Positions 44,443 to 54,627 are shown, counted from the stretch's first letter. The stretch: DNA of 64,000 bases from Acidovorax kalamii (GCF_002245625.1 NZ_NOIG01000012.1:186001-250000), one strand, 5' to 3'. The notes: generated from the letters alone by a model not told the origin. Numbers and translations are program-made.

Positions 44443-44870
44443 GGGAGATTCCTCAAAAACTGTTCCAGGATGATGCAGGCCGAGGCGGCATCGGCATCCT
44501 TGGCACCACCGGCGATGGCTTCGGTGGTGCTGTAGCGCTCATCCACCTCGAACACCTGCAACCCGAATCGGCCGCGCAGCTGGCGGCCGAATTTGAGAGC
44601 CCGCGCAGTGTTCTCGTGGCTCGCGCCGTCGGGGTGGTAGGGCACGCCGATCACCAGCGCGTCGGGCTGCCATTCTTTGATGCGCTCGGCCACCTGGGCA
44701 AAACGGGCATCGCCCTCGGCCTGGATGGTGCGTTGCGGCGTGGCGCTGCGCAGCATGCGGTTGCCCGACGCCACGCCTGTGCGCTTGAGGCCAAAGTCAA
44801 AAGCGAGAAAGGTCTGGAAATGCGCAGGAACGGCTGGCGGCTGGATCGACTGAACGGGCGAACCGGTCAT
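44439..44870 (-). CDS. ruvX: RuvX/YqgF-type Holliday-junction resolvase-like nuclease
   Basis: A 143-residue RNase H-fold protein that processes pre-16S rRNA 5' ends and may act on Holliday junctions. The first acidic residue is Asp in Ala-Phe-Asp-Phe-Gly-Leu-Lys-Arg-Thr-Gly, Gly-Val-Pro-Tyr follows, and Val-Asp-Glu-Arg-Tyr-Ser-Thr-Thr-Glu closes the site. The start at 44870 overlaps yqgE (ATGA); the open extension of 41 codons is inside yqgE and rejected. Confidence 0.93.
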   Translation of the reverse strand: MTGSPVQSIQPPAVPAHFQTFLAFDFGLKRTGVASGNRMLRSATPQRTIQAEGDARFAQVAERIKEWQPDALVIGVPYHPDGASHENTARALKFGRQLRGRFGLQVFEVDERYSTTEAIAGGAKDADAASACIILEQFLRNLP

Positions 44871-45466
44871 GCGTGCCCCGCCTCGGGCGACAGCATCCAG
44901 GCCTTCAGGCCCAGCAGCGACAAGGCCCGGTCGTAACGCTCGGGCACAGGGGTGTCGAAGATCACCGACAAATCCGCCGCCACGGTGAGCCATGCGTTCT
45001 CGGCCAGCTCCGATTCGAGCTGCCCCTCGCCCCAGGACGAGTAGCCCAGCGTGATGAGCACGCGGCGCGGCCCGGCGCCGGTGGACAGGGCTTCAAGCAC
45101 GTCCTTGGAGGTGGTCATCTCCAGCCCGCCGGGGATGGTCATGGTGGATGCATAAGCCGACTCGTCGGTCTCGGCCTTGTCCATGAGCATGGGTTCATGC
45201 AGCACAAAGCCACGCTCGGTCTGCACCGGGCCGCCCTGGAAGACGGGCTCCCGGGTGAGGTCTTCGCGCCGCAGCGACAAATCGACTTTGTCGAACAGGC
45301 TTTTGAGGGTGATGTCGGAGGGCTTGTTGATGATGAGCCCGAGTGCGCCACGTTCGCTGTGCTCGCACAGGTAGACCACACTGCGCGCAAAAGACTCATC
45401 TTCCAGGCCGGGCATCGCAATCAGGAAGTGATGCGTCAGGTTGATGGGCGCAGAATCGAAAGACAT
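44867..45466 (-). CDS. yqgE: YqgE/AlgH family protein (UPF0301)
   Basis: A 199-residue protein with the family's Asn-Leu-Thr-His-His-Phe-Leu-Ile-Ala-Met-Pro start and the motifs Gly-Leu-Ile-Ile-Asn-Lys-Pro and Phe-Gln-Gly-Gly-Pro-Val. The biochemical role is unknown; its gene nearly always neighbours ruvX, as here. It is first in the operon yqgE-ruvX-pyrR-pyrB-pyrC'-plsC and divergent from the photolyase, leaving only 21 bases between their starts. Confidence 0.93.
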   Translation of the reverse strand: MSFDSAPINLTHHFLIAMPGLEDESFARSVVYLCEHSERGALGLIINKPSDITLKSLFDKVDLSLRREDLTREPVFQGGPVQTERGFVLHEPMLMDKAETDESAYASTMTIPGGLEMTTSKDVLEALSTGAGPRRVLITLGYSSWGEGQLESELAENAWLTVAADLSVIFDTPVPERYDRALSLLGLKAWMLSPEAGHA

Positions 45467-45487
45467 TCCTCAATTTTAACGGTGAAC

Positions 45488-46990
45488 ATGGCGCCCTCTT
45501 CCAGGCCTTGCGGACCTTCCGAGTCTTCTTACCTCAGCGGCCTTGTCTGGTTCCGCCGCGACCTGCGCACAGCGGACCACGCCGCCCTGTACCGGGCGCT
45601 GACGCAGTGCGAGCAGGTGCACTGCGCCTTCGTGCTGGACCGGGAGATTCTGGACGGCCTGCCCCGCAGGGACCGGCGGGTGGAGTTCATCCTCGCGTCG
45701 CTGGAGGAACTGGATGCCTCGCTGCGCGCCCTGTGTGGCCACCCGCAGGGCGGGCTCATCGTGCTGCATGCCGTGGCCAGCGAGGCGATCCCGGCCCTGG
45801 CGCACAGCCTGGGCGTGCAAGCGGTGTTTGCCAACCACGATGACGAGCCCCAGGCGCTGGCACGCGACAGCCTGGTGCGCACCCGTCTGGCGGTTGCGGG
45901 CAAGGCGTTCCACACCTTCAAGGACCACACGATTTTTGAACGCAGCGAGGTGCTGACGCAGACCGGCAACCCCTACAGCGTGTTCACGCCCTACAAAAAC
46001 GCCTGGCTCAAGAAAATCGACGCATTCCAGCTCCAAAGCTACCCGGTAGAGCGCCACGCACACCGCCTGGCGCCGCGCCCCCAGGAGCACTGCCAACCCG
46101 TGCCCGCGCTGGCCTCACTCGGGTTCGAGGCCAGTGTGTCACCAGCCCCCGGGCTGCCCACCGGCGCCCGTGGCGCGCAGCAGCTGTTCGACGACTTTCT
46201 GGGCCGCATCGAGCGCTACGACCACGCGCGCGATTTTCCTGCCGTCAAAGGCCCCAGCTACCTCAGCGTGCATCTGCGCTTTGGCACCATCTCGCCACGC
46301 GTGCTGGCACGCACCGCAAACGGGCTGGCCCAGGCAGGCAACCCCGGCGCCGCGACATGGCTCAGCGAGCTGATCTGGCGAGACTTTTACTTTCAGATCC
46401 TGCACCACCACCCCCATGTGGTGGGCCACAGCTTCAAACCCGCCTACGACGCCATCCAGTGGGAAACCGGCCCCGAAGCCGACGCCCTGTTTGCCGCGTG
46501 GTGCAAGGGCAGCACCGGCTACCCGCTGGTGGATGCCGCCATGGCGCAAATCAACCAGACGGGCTACATGCACAACCGCCTGCGCATGGTGGTGGCGAGT
46601 TTTCTGGTGAAGGATCTGGGCATCGACTGGCGCCGGGGCGAGGCCTACTTTGCCACCCACCTCAATGACTTCGACCTGGCCGCCAACAATGGCGGCTGGC
46701 AGTGGGCCAGCTCCAGTGGGTGCGATGCCCAGCCCTACTTCCGCATCTTCAACCCGGTGAGCCAGAGCGAGAAGTTCGACCCCGAGGGCAAATTCATCCG
46801 CCGCTACCTGCCTCAGCTCGCAGCGCTCCCGACCAAGGCACTCCACGCCCCCTGGCTGGCGCGCCCGCTGGAGCTGCAGGAAGCGGGTGTGCGCCTGGGA
46901 GCCACCTACCCCTTGCCTGTGGTGGAGCACGATGCCGCACGGCAACGCACGCTGGAGCGGTATGCCGTGGTGAAAACGGCTGCAGGGTAG
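45488..46990 (+). CDS. phrB: Deoxyribodipyrimidine photolyase
   Basis: A 500-residue flavoenzyme that repairs cyclobutane pyrimidine dimers using light. The N-terminal alpha/beta domain starts Leu-Val-Trp-Phe-Arg-Arg-Asp-Leu-Arg (residues 18-26). The C-terminal FAD domain has Trp-Leu-Ser-Glu-Leu-Ile-Trp-Arg-Asp-Phe-Tyr, Met-His-Asn-Arg-Leu-Arg-Met, and Asn-Asn-Gly-Gly-Trp-Gln-Trp with electron-transfer Trp residues. The ATG at 45488 is preferred to a GTG two codons earlier. Confidence 0.95.
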   Translation: MAPSSRPCGPSESSYLSGLVWFRRDLRTADHAALYRALTQCEQVHCAFVLDREILDGLPRRDRRVEFILASLEELDASLRALCGHPQGGLIVLHAVASEAIPALAHSLGVQAVFANHDDEPQALARDSLVRTRLAVAGKAFHTFKDHTIFERSEVLTQTGNPYSVFTPYKNAWLKKIDAFQLQSYPVERHAHRLAPRPQEHCQPVPALASLGFEASVSPAPGLPTGARGAQQLFDDFLGRIERYDHARDFPAVKGPSYLSVHLRFGTISPRVLARTANGLAQAGNPGAATWLSELIWRDFYFQILHHHPHVVGHSFKPAYDAIQWETGPEADALFAAWCKGSTGYPLVDAAMAQINQTGYMHNRLRMVVASFLVKDLGIDWRRGEAYFATHLNDFDLAANNGGWQWASSSGCDAQPYFRIFNPVSQSEKFDPEGKFIRRYLPQLAALPTKALHAPWLARPLELQEAGVRLGATYPLPVVEHDAARQRTLERYAVVKTAAG

Positions 46991-47032
46991 CGACACACGG
47001 CTCTGCGGATTGAAGCAGGCCGCCGCCGTGCA

Positions 47033-48220
47033 TTAGCGATGCGCCATGGGCGGTGGGTCGCCCTGTGGTGGTTCCTCAGGCGACATCTGCATGCCCTCGC
47101 CACCCAGCGAGGCACCGGCTGCGAGCCGCAGGCGCAGACGCACATCGGTGCGGTTGTCGGCATTGGCTATCGCTTCTGCGGGTGAGATGACACCCAGTTC
47201 GACCATGGACAACAGGGACTGGTCGAAGCTCCACATGCCCTGCTCCCCGCTGCGGGTGATGGCTGTCTTGAGTTCGTCAATCTGGCCTTTCTGGATCAGT
47301 TCGGCCACGTAGGGGGTCAGCAACATGATCTCTGTGGCGGGCACCAGGCTCCCGGCCAGCCCTGCGACGAGCCTCAAGGCCACCACCGCGCGCAGATTGA
47401 GCGACAGGTCCATGAGCAGCTGGCGGTGGGCATCCTCGGGGAAAAAATTCAGGATGCGCTGCACCGCCTGGTTGGCATTGTTGGCGTGCAGGGTGGACAC
47501 GCACAGGTGCCCGGACTCGGCATAGTGCAGCGCGTGCTGCATGGTGGCCCGGTCGCGGATCTCGCCGATCAGGATCACATTGGGGGCCTCGCGCATGGCC
47601 CGCCGCAGGGCCTCGTCATAGGACAGCGTATCAAGCCCTACTTCGCGCTGGGTGACCAGCGACTTCTTGTGGGTGTGCAGATACTCAATCGGGTCTTCCA
47701 CGGTCAGGATATGCCCGCCCGCGTGGGTGTTGCGGTGGTCCAGCAATGCGGCCAGCGTGGTGGTCTTGCCCGAACCCGCAGCCCCTACCGTCAGCACCAG
47801 ACCGCCTTTGAGAAACGCCAGTTGTTGCAGCACCGGGGGCAGGCCCAGCGTCTGCAGGTCGGGTATCTGCGCAATCACATGCCGTATCACCATGCCCACC
47901 TGTCCACGCTGGCGGTGCACATTGACGCGAAAACGCTCGCCCTCGGGGGTCTGGAACGACAGGTCGCACTCCATGGTGGTCTCGAACTCCTGCCGTTGGG
48001 CATCGCGCAAGATGGAGTAAGCCATCTGCCGCACGTCGTCCGCCGACAGCACCTGCTGGGCAATCGGCGCGAACGCGCCCTGCCGCTTGATGGTGGGCGG
48101 GGCACCCGCCAGCAGAAAAAGATCGGAGGCACGCTCCCTGGCCGCAAAGGCCAGGCACGCCAGCAAGCGAGGATCGGCAGTGTGCGACAGCGCTGCCGGG
48201 TCCATCAGCACACCTGCCAT
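47033..48220 (-). CDS. pilU: Type IV pilus retraction-type ATPase (PilU-like)
   Basis: A 395-residue PilT/PilU-family hexameric ATPase for twitching motility. Walker A is Gly-Ala-Ala-Gly-Ser-Gly-Lys-Thr-Thr, the Asp box has Thr-Val-Glu-Asp-Pro-Ile-Glu, Walker B is Ile-Leu-Ile-Gly-Glu-Ile-Arg-Asp, and the His box Gly-His-Leu-Cys-Val-Ser-Thr-Leu-His-Ala follows. The C-terminus is Pro/Met/Gly-rich. It resembles PilU more than PilT by its divergent C-terminus, and is encoded next to the chemosensory operon that controls pili. Confidence 0.88.
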   Translation of the reverse strand: MAGVLMDPAALSHTADPRLLACLAFAARERASDLFLLAGAPPTIKRQGAFAPIAQQVLSADDVRQMAYSILRDAQRQEFETTMECDLSFQTPEGERFRVNVHRQRGQVGMVIRHVIAQIPDLQTLGLPPVLQQLAFLKGGLVLTVGAAGSGKTTTLAALLDHRNTHAGGHILTVEDPIEYLHTHKKSLVTQREVGLDTLSYDEALRRAMREAPNVILIGEIRDRATMQHALHYAESGHLCVSTLHANNANQAVQRILNFFPEDAHRQLLMDLSLNLRAVVALRLVAGLAGSLVPATEIMLLTPYVAELIQKGQIDELKTAITRSGEQGMWSFDQSLLSMVELGVISPAEAIANADNRTDVRLRLRLAAGASLGGEGMQMSPEEPPQGDPPPMAHR

Positions 48221-48307
48221 CTGCGAAAGGCGGGCTGCGGCGAATCAGCCCATGGACGCGCTTCACCACCTGCCATAGCGCCACCCATCACGGAAACATG
48301 GCACCCC

Positions 48308-48346
48308 AAAAAACCACAGCCCCGCCGGTGAAGGACGGGGCTGTGG
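48308..48346 (-). terminator. Intrinsic terminator of the pilG-L operon
   Basis: An 11-base perfect stem (CCACAGCCCCG/CGGGGCTGTGG, 48314-48346) followed on the minus strand by six T residues, 18 bases past the pilL stop. Confidence 0.85.
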
Positions 48347-48363
48347 GTGCTGCACATGGTCTT

Positions 48364-51300
48364 TCAGGCCTCGGCCGCTGCCGCGATGCGGGCGTAGTGC
48401 TGAATCAGGCTCAGCAGCTCCTCATCCGAGTACGGCTTGCCCAGGTAGTGGTTCACACCCAGCTCCATCGCATGCTCACGGTGCTTCTCGGCGATGCGCG
48501 AGGTGATCATGATGATCGGCAGGTCGCGCAACGCACCGTCCGCACGGATGTTGCGCGCCAGGTCGAAGCCGTCCATGCGGGGCATTTCGATGTCGGACAG
48601 CACCACGGTCGGGCGCTCCTCCTGCAGCCGCTCCAGGGCCTGCAGGCCGTCGGCCGCCAGGGCCACCCGGTAACCTTCGCGCTGCAGCAGGCGCTGCGTG
48701 ACACGGCGCACGGTGATGGAGTCGTCCACCACCAGCACCAGCGGCACCTGGCTGGTGCCCGCCAACTGGGGCGAGACCACCTGCTTGCCACCACCAGCGC
48801 CACCTTCCACCGCTTCCGGGGCAGGCGCCATGCCCACACTGGCAGCGCGCACCTGGTCGCCGTACACCGTGGCCAGCGCCACCGGGTTGTAGATCAGCAC
48901 CACGGCACCCGAGGCCAGCACCGACATGCCGGCCAGGCCTGGCAGGCGGGACAGCTGGGGGCCGAGGTTCTTCACCACGACTTCCTGGTTGCCCAGCACT
49001 TCGTCCACGTGCATGGCCACACGCTGCGCCGCGCTGCGGAAGATCACCACGGGGCGGGTCTTGCCTGCGGGCTCATGGCTGCGCGCAGACGCCTGCAGCA
49101 AGGCACCGGACCAGAAGAAGGGCACCTTCTCCATCCCGTCGTCAAACACGCCGGTGCGGTAGGCTTCCTCCAGGTCGGCCGCAGAGGTGCGGCGCACGAT
49201 TTCCACCACGTTGGCAGGCACGCCCACCGCCAGATCGCCAGTGCGCAGCATCACCACCTGCGTTACCGCCGTCGTCAAAGGCAGCACCATGCGGAACGCC
49301 GCGCCCTTGCCAGCCTCGGTCGAGGTCTCGATGCGCCCCCCCAGGGCGTTGATTTCGGCACGCACCACGTCCATGCCGATGCCGCGTCCAGCCAGGCCGG
49401 TCACTTCGGATGCCGTCGAGAAGCCCGGCATGAAGATCAGATTGGCGGCCTCGGCATCGCTGAGTTCCACACCGGGTTCCACGATGCCCTGGGACAGGGC
49501 CTTTTCGCGGATGCGCGGCAGGTTCAGGCCCGCGCCATCGTCGCGGAACTCCACCGACACGTCGTTACCTTCGTGGTGCAGATCCACGGTGATCGTGCCG
49601 GAGGCAGGCTTGCCCGCCGCCACCCGCACTTCGGGGTCCTCGATGCCATGGGCCACGCAGTTGCGCAGCAAGTGTTCGAACGCCGGAGTCATGCGGTCCA
49701 GCACGCCACGGTCCATTTCGATGGAACCGCCGGTGATGTCCAGCTTGATCTGCTTGCCGGTCTCCTTGGAAGCCTGGCGCACCACGGCGTAGAGGCGTTC
49801 GGCAATGCCTTCGAACTCCACCATGCGGGTGCGCAGCAGGTCGCGCTGCAGCTCACGCGCCTGACGACCCTGGGCGATCAAATCGTCTTCCGCGCCTTCC
49901 ATGGCGCGTTGCAGATTGCGCTGCACCGTGGCCACGTCGTTGACCGACTCGGCCATCATGCGGGTGAGTTCCTGCACACGGGTGAAGCGGTCGAACTCCA
50001 GCGGGTCGAAACCGGCGGCCGAATCCTTGGACAAGGCCAGACGCGACTGCATCTGGGACTCTGCCTGCACCTCGATGTCGCGCAATTGCTGGCGCAAGCG
50101 ATCCAGGTTGCCCGAAAGGTCGGAAAGCGAGCTGCGGAACTGCCCCAGGCGCACATCCAGGCGCGAACGGCTGATCATCACCTCGCCCGCCTGGTTCACC
50201 AGGCGGTCCAGCAACTGGGCTCGCACACGCACCGACTGGCTGGCGGCCACACGCAAGGGCGCCAGTTGCGACGGGCCTGGCAGCCGGACTGCCGGAGCGG
50301 CTGGTGCGGCCGCAGCGGCACCCGCCACAGCTGCAGCAGGCGCCGTGGCCTGTTCTGCGACATCCGGACGGCCATGGGCGGCTTCGACGGGCAGTGTGAC
50401 CACCGTGTCGGCAGGCGTCTGGCCAATGGCACGCAGGGCGTCGAAGTTTGCCTGCAGACCGTCAAAACTGCCCTGCAAGGGGTCGATCTGGTCGGCAGTG
50501 ACGGTCTCGGCATCGAGCTGCTCGATGGCCGACTCCAGCCGGTGGGCCATTTCGCCCAGGCGCATGGCACCAGCCAGTCGCGAGCTGCCCTTGAGCGTGT
50601 GCAAGGCGCGCAGCACTTCGCTGCGGGCACCCAGGTTGTCGGGCCGTGCAGCCCATTGGCGCAGGGCGCCCCCCAGTTGGGGCAACAGCTCGGCAGCCTC
50701 TTCCTCGAAGATCGGGAAAAGGTCGGGGTCGATGACGTCAATCGCATCGATGTCGTCATCCACATCCGGAGACAGCGCCACGGCGTGGGCGATCGCGTCG
50801 TCGATCAGTTGGTCCTGATCGTGGGCCACCACCGACAGCGCGGGCGCCACATGGCCCTGCGGGATGATGAGCGGTGCAGGCTCCAGCGTCGCCTCGGCAA
50901 ACGCCTCGGGTTCGTCGGCTGGTTCCATGGCGGGCGCGGGTTCCGACACCGACACTGGCTCGGTGGCCACAGGCTCCACCATCTCGATCGGGAAGGCTTC
51001 GGCAGCATCCTCTTCGGGCGGCGACAGGGTGGGAACCACCTCGGCTTCCAGGATCTGGCGCAGCTGCTCCAGAACCTCCTCGTTGGGCTCCTTGAGGAAA
51101 CCCGCAGCAAATTGGTGCAGAAGGCGGCGGATGTCTTCGGCCGCACCCATGAAGGCCTGGGCCTGCTCCTGCGTGCCACCGGATTGCAGCTGCACATGCT
51201 GCATCGCGTGTTCCAGTGCCCGAGCCAACTCCGACAGGGCGGTGAAACCGACCGTGGCAGAACTTCCCGCCAGCGAATGTGCCAGCGCCACCGCCACGTC

Positions 51301-54300
51301 GGGCAGGGGCTCATGCAGCTCCAGCGACCACTCCTGGAGACAGGTCACCAGGCGGCGCGACCATTCGTCGGCCTCGTTCAGATAGACGTTGTACAGCGGG
51401 ATGCTGATGCGCAGGGTATCAATCACCTTGACCGCATCGTCACTGGCGCCGCTGTCCTCTTGCGGCAGGGCGTCCAGAAGCTCGGCCATTTCAGAGTCCA
51501 GCTCGACATCGGCAGGTGCAGCCGCCTCATGGGCCTCAGCCACCACCGGCGCCTCCGCAGCAGCCGCTGCGGACTCTGCTTCCAGCAACCGTTCCAGGGC
51601 TTCGACATCCAGCGACGCCAGAGCATCCGATGCCTCTGGCACTTCAGCGTCGATGTCTGCGGGTACGGCGGTTTCTGGGGCTGCGCTCACTTCAGCTTCA
51701 GGCACAGCGGACGCTTCGACCGGAGCGTCCAGCAGCGGCTCCGGTGCGGCGGCCACGGCCGCAACCTCGGCAACAGGCGCCACATCGGGCAGGTCCAGAT
51801 CGGGCAACTCCAGGTCGAGCACAAAATCTGCGCTGGACGGATCCACCACGGGCGCTGGGGCCGAGTCTGCATTCAGGGCGGCAGTGAAGACGGAGAAATC
51901 AATGTCCTCAGCCACCTCTGCCACGCCCGGTGCAGCGGCCAGTTCAGGCGCAACGGGCGCCTCAGCGGCTGCAGGCGGTTCAGGAACATGCTCCGAAATC
52001 TCGGTCGCCTGGAAGTCCATCAGACCCAAATCGTCATCAGGGGCCTCGGCCACTTCGGCCACCACGGCACCGGCAGGCACGCTGGCCGTTTCGGGCTCCA
52101 GCTCCACCAGGGCATCGATCTCCGAAACAACCGCCAGGGGCTCACCGCTCTCGGAGGGCACCACCAGAGGCAGCAGCGTGCCATCCAGGCGCATGGCATC
52201 TGCGGATTTGCGGAAGGACTCGGGGTCCCAGCCAGTTGCACGGCCTGCCGCAATGTCGTCGGCCCATCGGCCAAAGGCCCGCAAGGCGTCCGAGGACAGT
52301 GTCAACAAACCCGGTTGCATGGGCTTCTGTTCAGCCAGCCAGGCGTTGAGGATCTGTTCCATCGACCAGGCGGCCTCGCCAAAGTCGTTGAGGCCCACCA
52401 TGCGAGAACTGCCCTTGAGCGTATGGAAGGCACGGCGCAAGGTGGTCTGTTCGCTCAGATTGCCAGGCTCTTCCTGCAGCAGGTCGGTGGCGGCCAATCC
52501 GTTGACCACCACTTCGCGTGCTTCTTCCAGGAAAACTTCCAGCAGCTCGTCTTCCACATCGGGCACGGCCGCCTTGGCCGTGGAGGCGGGGGCCTCCGCA
52601 GCAGTGACAGCCGACGCAGGTGTAGCAGGTGCAGCCACATCAAAGGAAATGTCCGGAGCGAGGCTTTCAGGCTCTGCCGGAGCCACGGGCTCGCTGGCTG
52701 GGGCAGCCCCCAGATCCAGGATAGGGGCAAAGTCCGTGGGTTCGCTGACCGGCTCTGGCACAGGGAAACGCGGCAACACGTCAGGCACCAGCGTGTCGGT
52801 GCGCTCCTCCAGTTTGGCGGGCGCTTCCTCCATGGCATCCGATGCGCGCGCACGGGTCTTGCCCATGAGGATGCGCAACTCGCCGAGGTTCTCGTCATAG
52901 ACAAAGAGCTTGCGCGCCATCGTGCGCTGGTAGCTCAGCATGTCGATCAGGAAACCCAGCGCACCCAGGCTGTTGCCGAGCTTCTCGAAAACAGCCTGGC
53001 GACCTTCTTCGGGCACTTCATTGATAAGCAGGCGCTCCACCGTGTCGCGCATGCGCACCACCGCCAGGGAAGCTTGGTCCAACCCGAGAACCGACAACAC
53101 GCCGCGCATCTGGGCCAAGTGCCCGGGCACCGTGGCCAATACGGCCGTGTCCTGCGAATTGCGGAAAAACTGGTCCAGTGCCTTCTCGGCCTCGCCCAAG
53201 GTCAAACGCAACTCGTCCACCACACTGCCCATGGTCTGGTTGTCGCTGACCCTGCGGTACAGCTCTTCCATCCAGGGCTCCAGAGGCTCGGGTTCGGCTC
53301 CCGCAGTCACCGCATCCAGGCGCTCCGCCAGTCGGGTGGCCCGCACCTCCATCTGGTCGTCCGCCGCATCCAGCTCCTCAAACGCTGCCTGCAGGTACAA
53401 CACCGAGGTCGCTACCTCCATCGCCAAGGCGGCCGAGGGCGGCTCACCCGAGCGGGTGGTGAACTCCATCGCCCGCGTCAGCGCCTGGGCCAGGTTTTCG
53501 CTACCGGGGTGCAACTTTCTCAGCGAATCACACACCAGACTGAACTGGTCTGCCGCCGGTTTGAGTTTGTTGCGATCACCGCCAGCCAGCGCTGACCAGG
53601 TCTCGGTAGCCGACGCGATGCGCTTGCGCGCCTGCGCCAGCACTGCTGGATCAAAACGCCCGAAGCGGGCGGTTTCGTAATCAACGGGCTTGAAACGGTC
53701 CAGGGAAAACGCCTGGCGCACCGCGCGCAGCGAAGGCGCTGCCTCAGCAGGCAGCTCAGACACCTTGGCCTGAGAGCAGAAAAAGAGCAGATCCTGCACC
53801 AGGCGGTCGGCGATGGTGGGATCCCCCTTGGCCAGGGTCGCGTACTGCATCAGCACCCGCGAGGCCACACGCTTGACGTACACGTCAGGCGCCAGCAAAC
53901 CGGAACCAAATGCCTCGAAGAAGCCCGCGCAGATCTTCCAGAAGGCGCGTGCCTGGCGGTCCGTCTGGGCCGCCACAAAGCCAAGACAGGTGTCGCGCAG
54001 GTTCAGCGCAGCCCGGAGATCGCCGGACTTGACGATGCGCAGCACGGCCGCATCCAGCCGCGCCCGCGCCTCGGGGCCATAAGGCAATGGCGCAAGGGTC
54101 ACCGTTCCTTCGGGCTCGCGGAAACGACGCTCCACAGGCCATAGGTCTGCGGGGTGTACACGGTCAGCACCCGCCAGGGCCTGGGCATCACGGTACTGGG
54201 GGAACAGGGCGACCGGAGACACCGACTTGCCTGCCAGCACGGTCTCCAGGTACTCAATCAGTGCAAAGCTTGCGCGCTCGATCACGGCCGCAGCATCGTC

Positions 54301-54627
54301 GCTGCAGGTTTCAGGCCGTTGCACAAACTTCTGGACGGCCGACTCCATGGAGCGCAGCACCAGCGCTGGCGGGCCCATGCCCACCATCTCCAGTGCACCA
54401 CAGGCCTGGTGCAATTGCTGGCGCGCAATGCGCAGAGCCCCCGCATCCAGGGCCGCCAGATCGGATTCCCGCGCGACTTCCGCATCGCGCACAAAGCGGC
54501 GCATGGCCTTGACCGCACCGTCGAGTGACTTACGCAGTTCGTCAAGCACCCAAGCCAAAGGACCCAGGTCCTGATCTCCCTGGGTCCCTTCTGCGGCCGG
54601 TGCATTGTTGGCATCAATAGATGACAT
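48364..54627 (-). CDS. pilL: Hybrid chemotaxis kinase PilL/ChpA with multiple Hpt domains
   Basis: A 2087-residue CheA-type kinase that signals to the pilus response regulators. Hpt-like phosphoacceptors are seen near residue 732 (Phe-His-Thr-Leu-Lys-Gly-Ser-Ser), 1115 (Ala-His-Ser-Leu-Ala-Gly-Ser-Ser) and 1340 (Leu-His-Thr-Leu-Lys-Gly-Ser-Ser), with a degenerate module near 72. Ala/Pro/Glu-rich linkers join them. A dimerisation segment and ATPase domain follow (Asn-Cys-Val-Ala-His-Gly-Ile near 1657), then a CheW-like domain and a C-terminal receiver with Asp in Leu-Ser-Asp-Ile-Glu-Met-Pro near 2010. It is the last gene of the operon, 48 bases after pilJ. Confidence 0.95.
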   Translation of the reverse strand: MSSIDANNAPAAEGTQGDQDLGPLAWVLDELRKSLDGAVKAMRRFVRDAEVARESDLAALDAGALRIARQQLHQACGALEMVGMGPPALVLRSMESAVQKFVQRPETCSDDAAAVIERASFALIEYLETVLAGKSVSPVALFPQYRDAQALAGADRVHPADLWPVERRFREPEGTVTLAPLPYGPEARARLDAAVLRIVKSGDLRAALNLRDTCLGFVAAQTDRQARAFWKICAGFFEAFGSGLLAPDVYVKRVASRVLMQYATLAKGDPTIADRLVQDLLFFCSQAKVSELPAEAAPSLRAVRQAFSLDRFKPVDYETARFGRFDPAVLAQARKRIASATETWSALAGGDRNKLKPAADQFSLVCDSLRKLHPGSENLAQALTRAMEFTTRSGEPPSAALAMEVATSVLYLQAAFEELDAADDQMEVRATRLAERLDAVTAGAEPEPLEPWMEELYRRVSDNQTMGSVVDELRLTLGEAEKALDQFFRNSQDTAVLATVPGHLAQMRGVLSVLGLDQASLAVVRMRDTVERLLINEVPEEGRQAVFEKLGNSLGALGFLIDMLSYQRTMARKLFVYDENLGELRILMGKTRARASDAMEEAPAKLEERTDTLVPDVLPRFPVPEPVSEPTDFAPILDLGAAPASEPVAPAEPESLAPDISFDVAAPATPASAVTAAEAPASTAKAAVPDVEDELLEVFLEEAREVVVNGLAATDLLQEEPGNLSEQTTLRRAFHTLKGSSRMVGLNDFGEAAWSMEQILNAWLAEQKPMQPGLLTLSSDALRAFGRWADDIAAGRATGWDPESFRKSADAMRLDGTLLPLVVPSESGEPLAVVSEIDALVELEPETASVPAGAVVAEVAEAPDDDLGLMDFQATEISEHVPEPPAAAEAPVAPELAAAPGVAEVAEDIDFSVFTAALNADSAPAPVVDPSSADFVLDLELPDLDLPDVAPVAEVAAVAAAPEPLLDAPVEASAVPEAEVSAAPETAVPADIDAEVPEASDALASLDVEALERLLEAESAAAAAEAPVVAEAHEAAAPADVELDSEMAELLDALPQEDSGASDDAVKVIDTLRISIPLYNVYLNEADEWSRRLVTCLQEWSLELHEPLPDVAVALAHSLAGSSATVGFTALSELARALEHAMQHVQLQSGGTQEQAQAFMGAAEDIRRLLHQFAAGFLKEPNEEVLEQLRQILEAEVVPTLSPPEEDAAEAFPIEMVEPVATEPVSVSEPAPAMEPADEPEAFAEATLEPAPLIIPQGHVAPALSVVAHDQDQLIDDAIAHAVALSPDVDDDIDAIDVIDPDLFPIFEEEAAELLPQLGGALRQWAARPDNLGARSEVLRALHTLKGSSRLAGAMRLGEMAHRLESAIEQLDAETVTADQIDPLQGSFDGLQANFDALRAIGQTPADTVVTLPVEAAHGRPDVAEQATAPAAAVAGAAAAAPAAPAVRLPGPSQLAPLRVAASQSVRVRAQLLDRLVNQAGEVMISRSRLDVRLGQFRSSLSDLSGNLDRLRQQLRDIEVQAESQMQSRLALSKDSAAGFDPLEFDRFTRVQELTRMMAESVNDVATVQRNLQRAMEGAEDDLIAQGRQARELQRDLLRTRMVEFEGIAERLYAVVRQASKETGKQIKLDITGGSIEMDRGVLDRMTPAFEHLLRNCVAHGIEDPEVRVAAGKPASGTITVDLHHEGNDVSVEFRDDGAGLNLPRIREKALSQGIVEPGVELSDAEAANLIFMPGFSTASEVTGLAGRGIGMDVVRAEINALGGRIETSTEAGKGAAFRMVLPLTTAVTQVVMLRTGDLAVGVPANVVEIVRRTSAADLEEAYRTGVFDDGMEKVPFFWSGALLQASARSHEPAGKTRPVVIFRSAAQRVAMHVDEVLGNQEVVVKNLGPQLSRLPGLAGMSVLASGAVVLIYNPVALATVYGDQVRAASVGMAPAPEAVEGGAGGGKQVVSPQLAGTSQVPLVLVVDDSITVRRVTQRLLQREGYRVALAADGLQALERLQEERPTVVLSDIEMPRMDGFDLARNIRADGALRDLPIIMITSRIAEKHREHAMELGVNHYLGKPYSDEELLSLIQHYARIAAAAEA

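Noticed and set aside
48298-53595. 1765-codon open frame on the plus strand opposite pilL
   Set aside because: It is the mirror of a real GC-rich gene; its translation is rich in His, Gln and Arg with no domain, while the minus frame has clear CheA, CheW and receiver domains.
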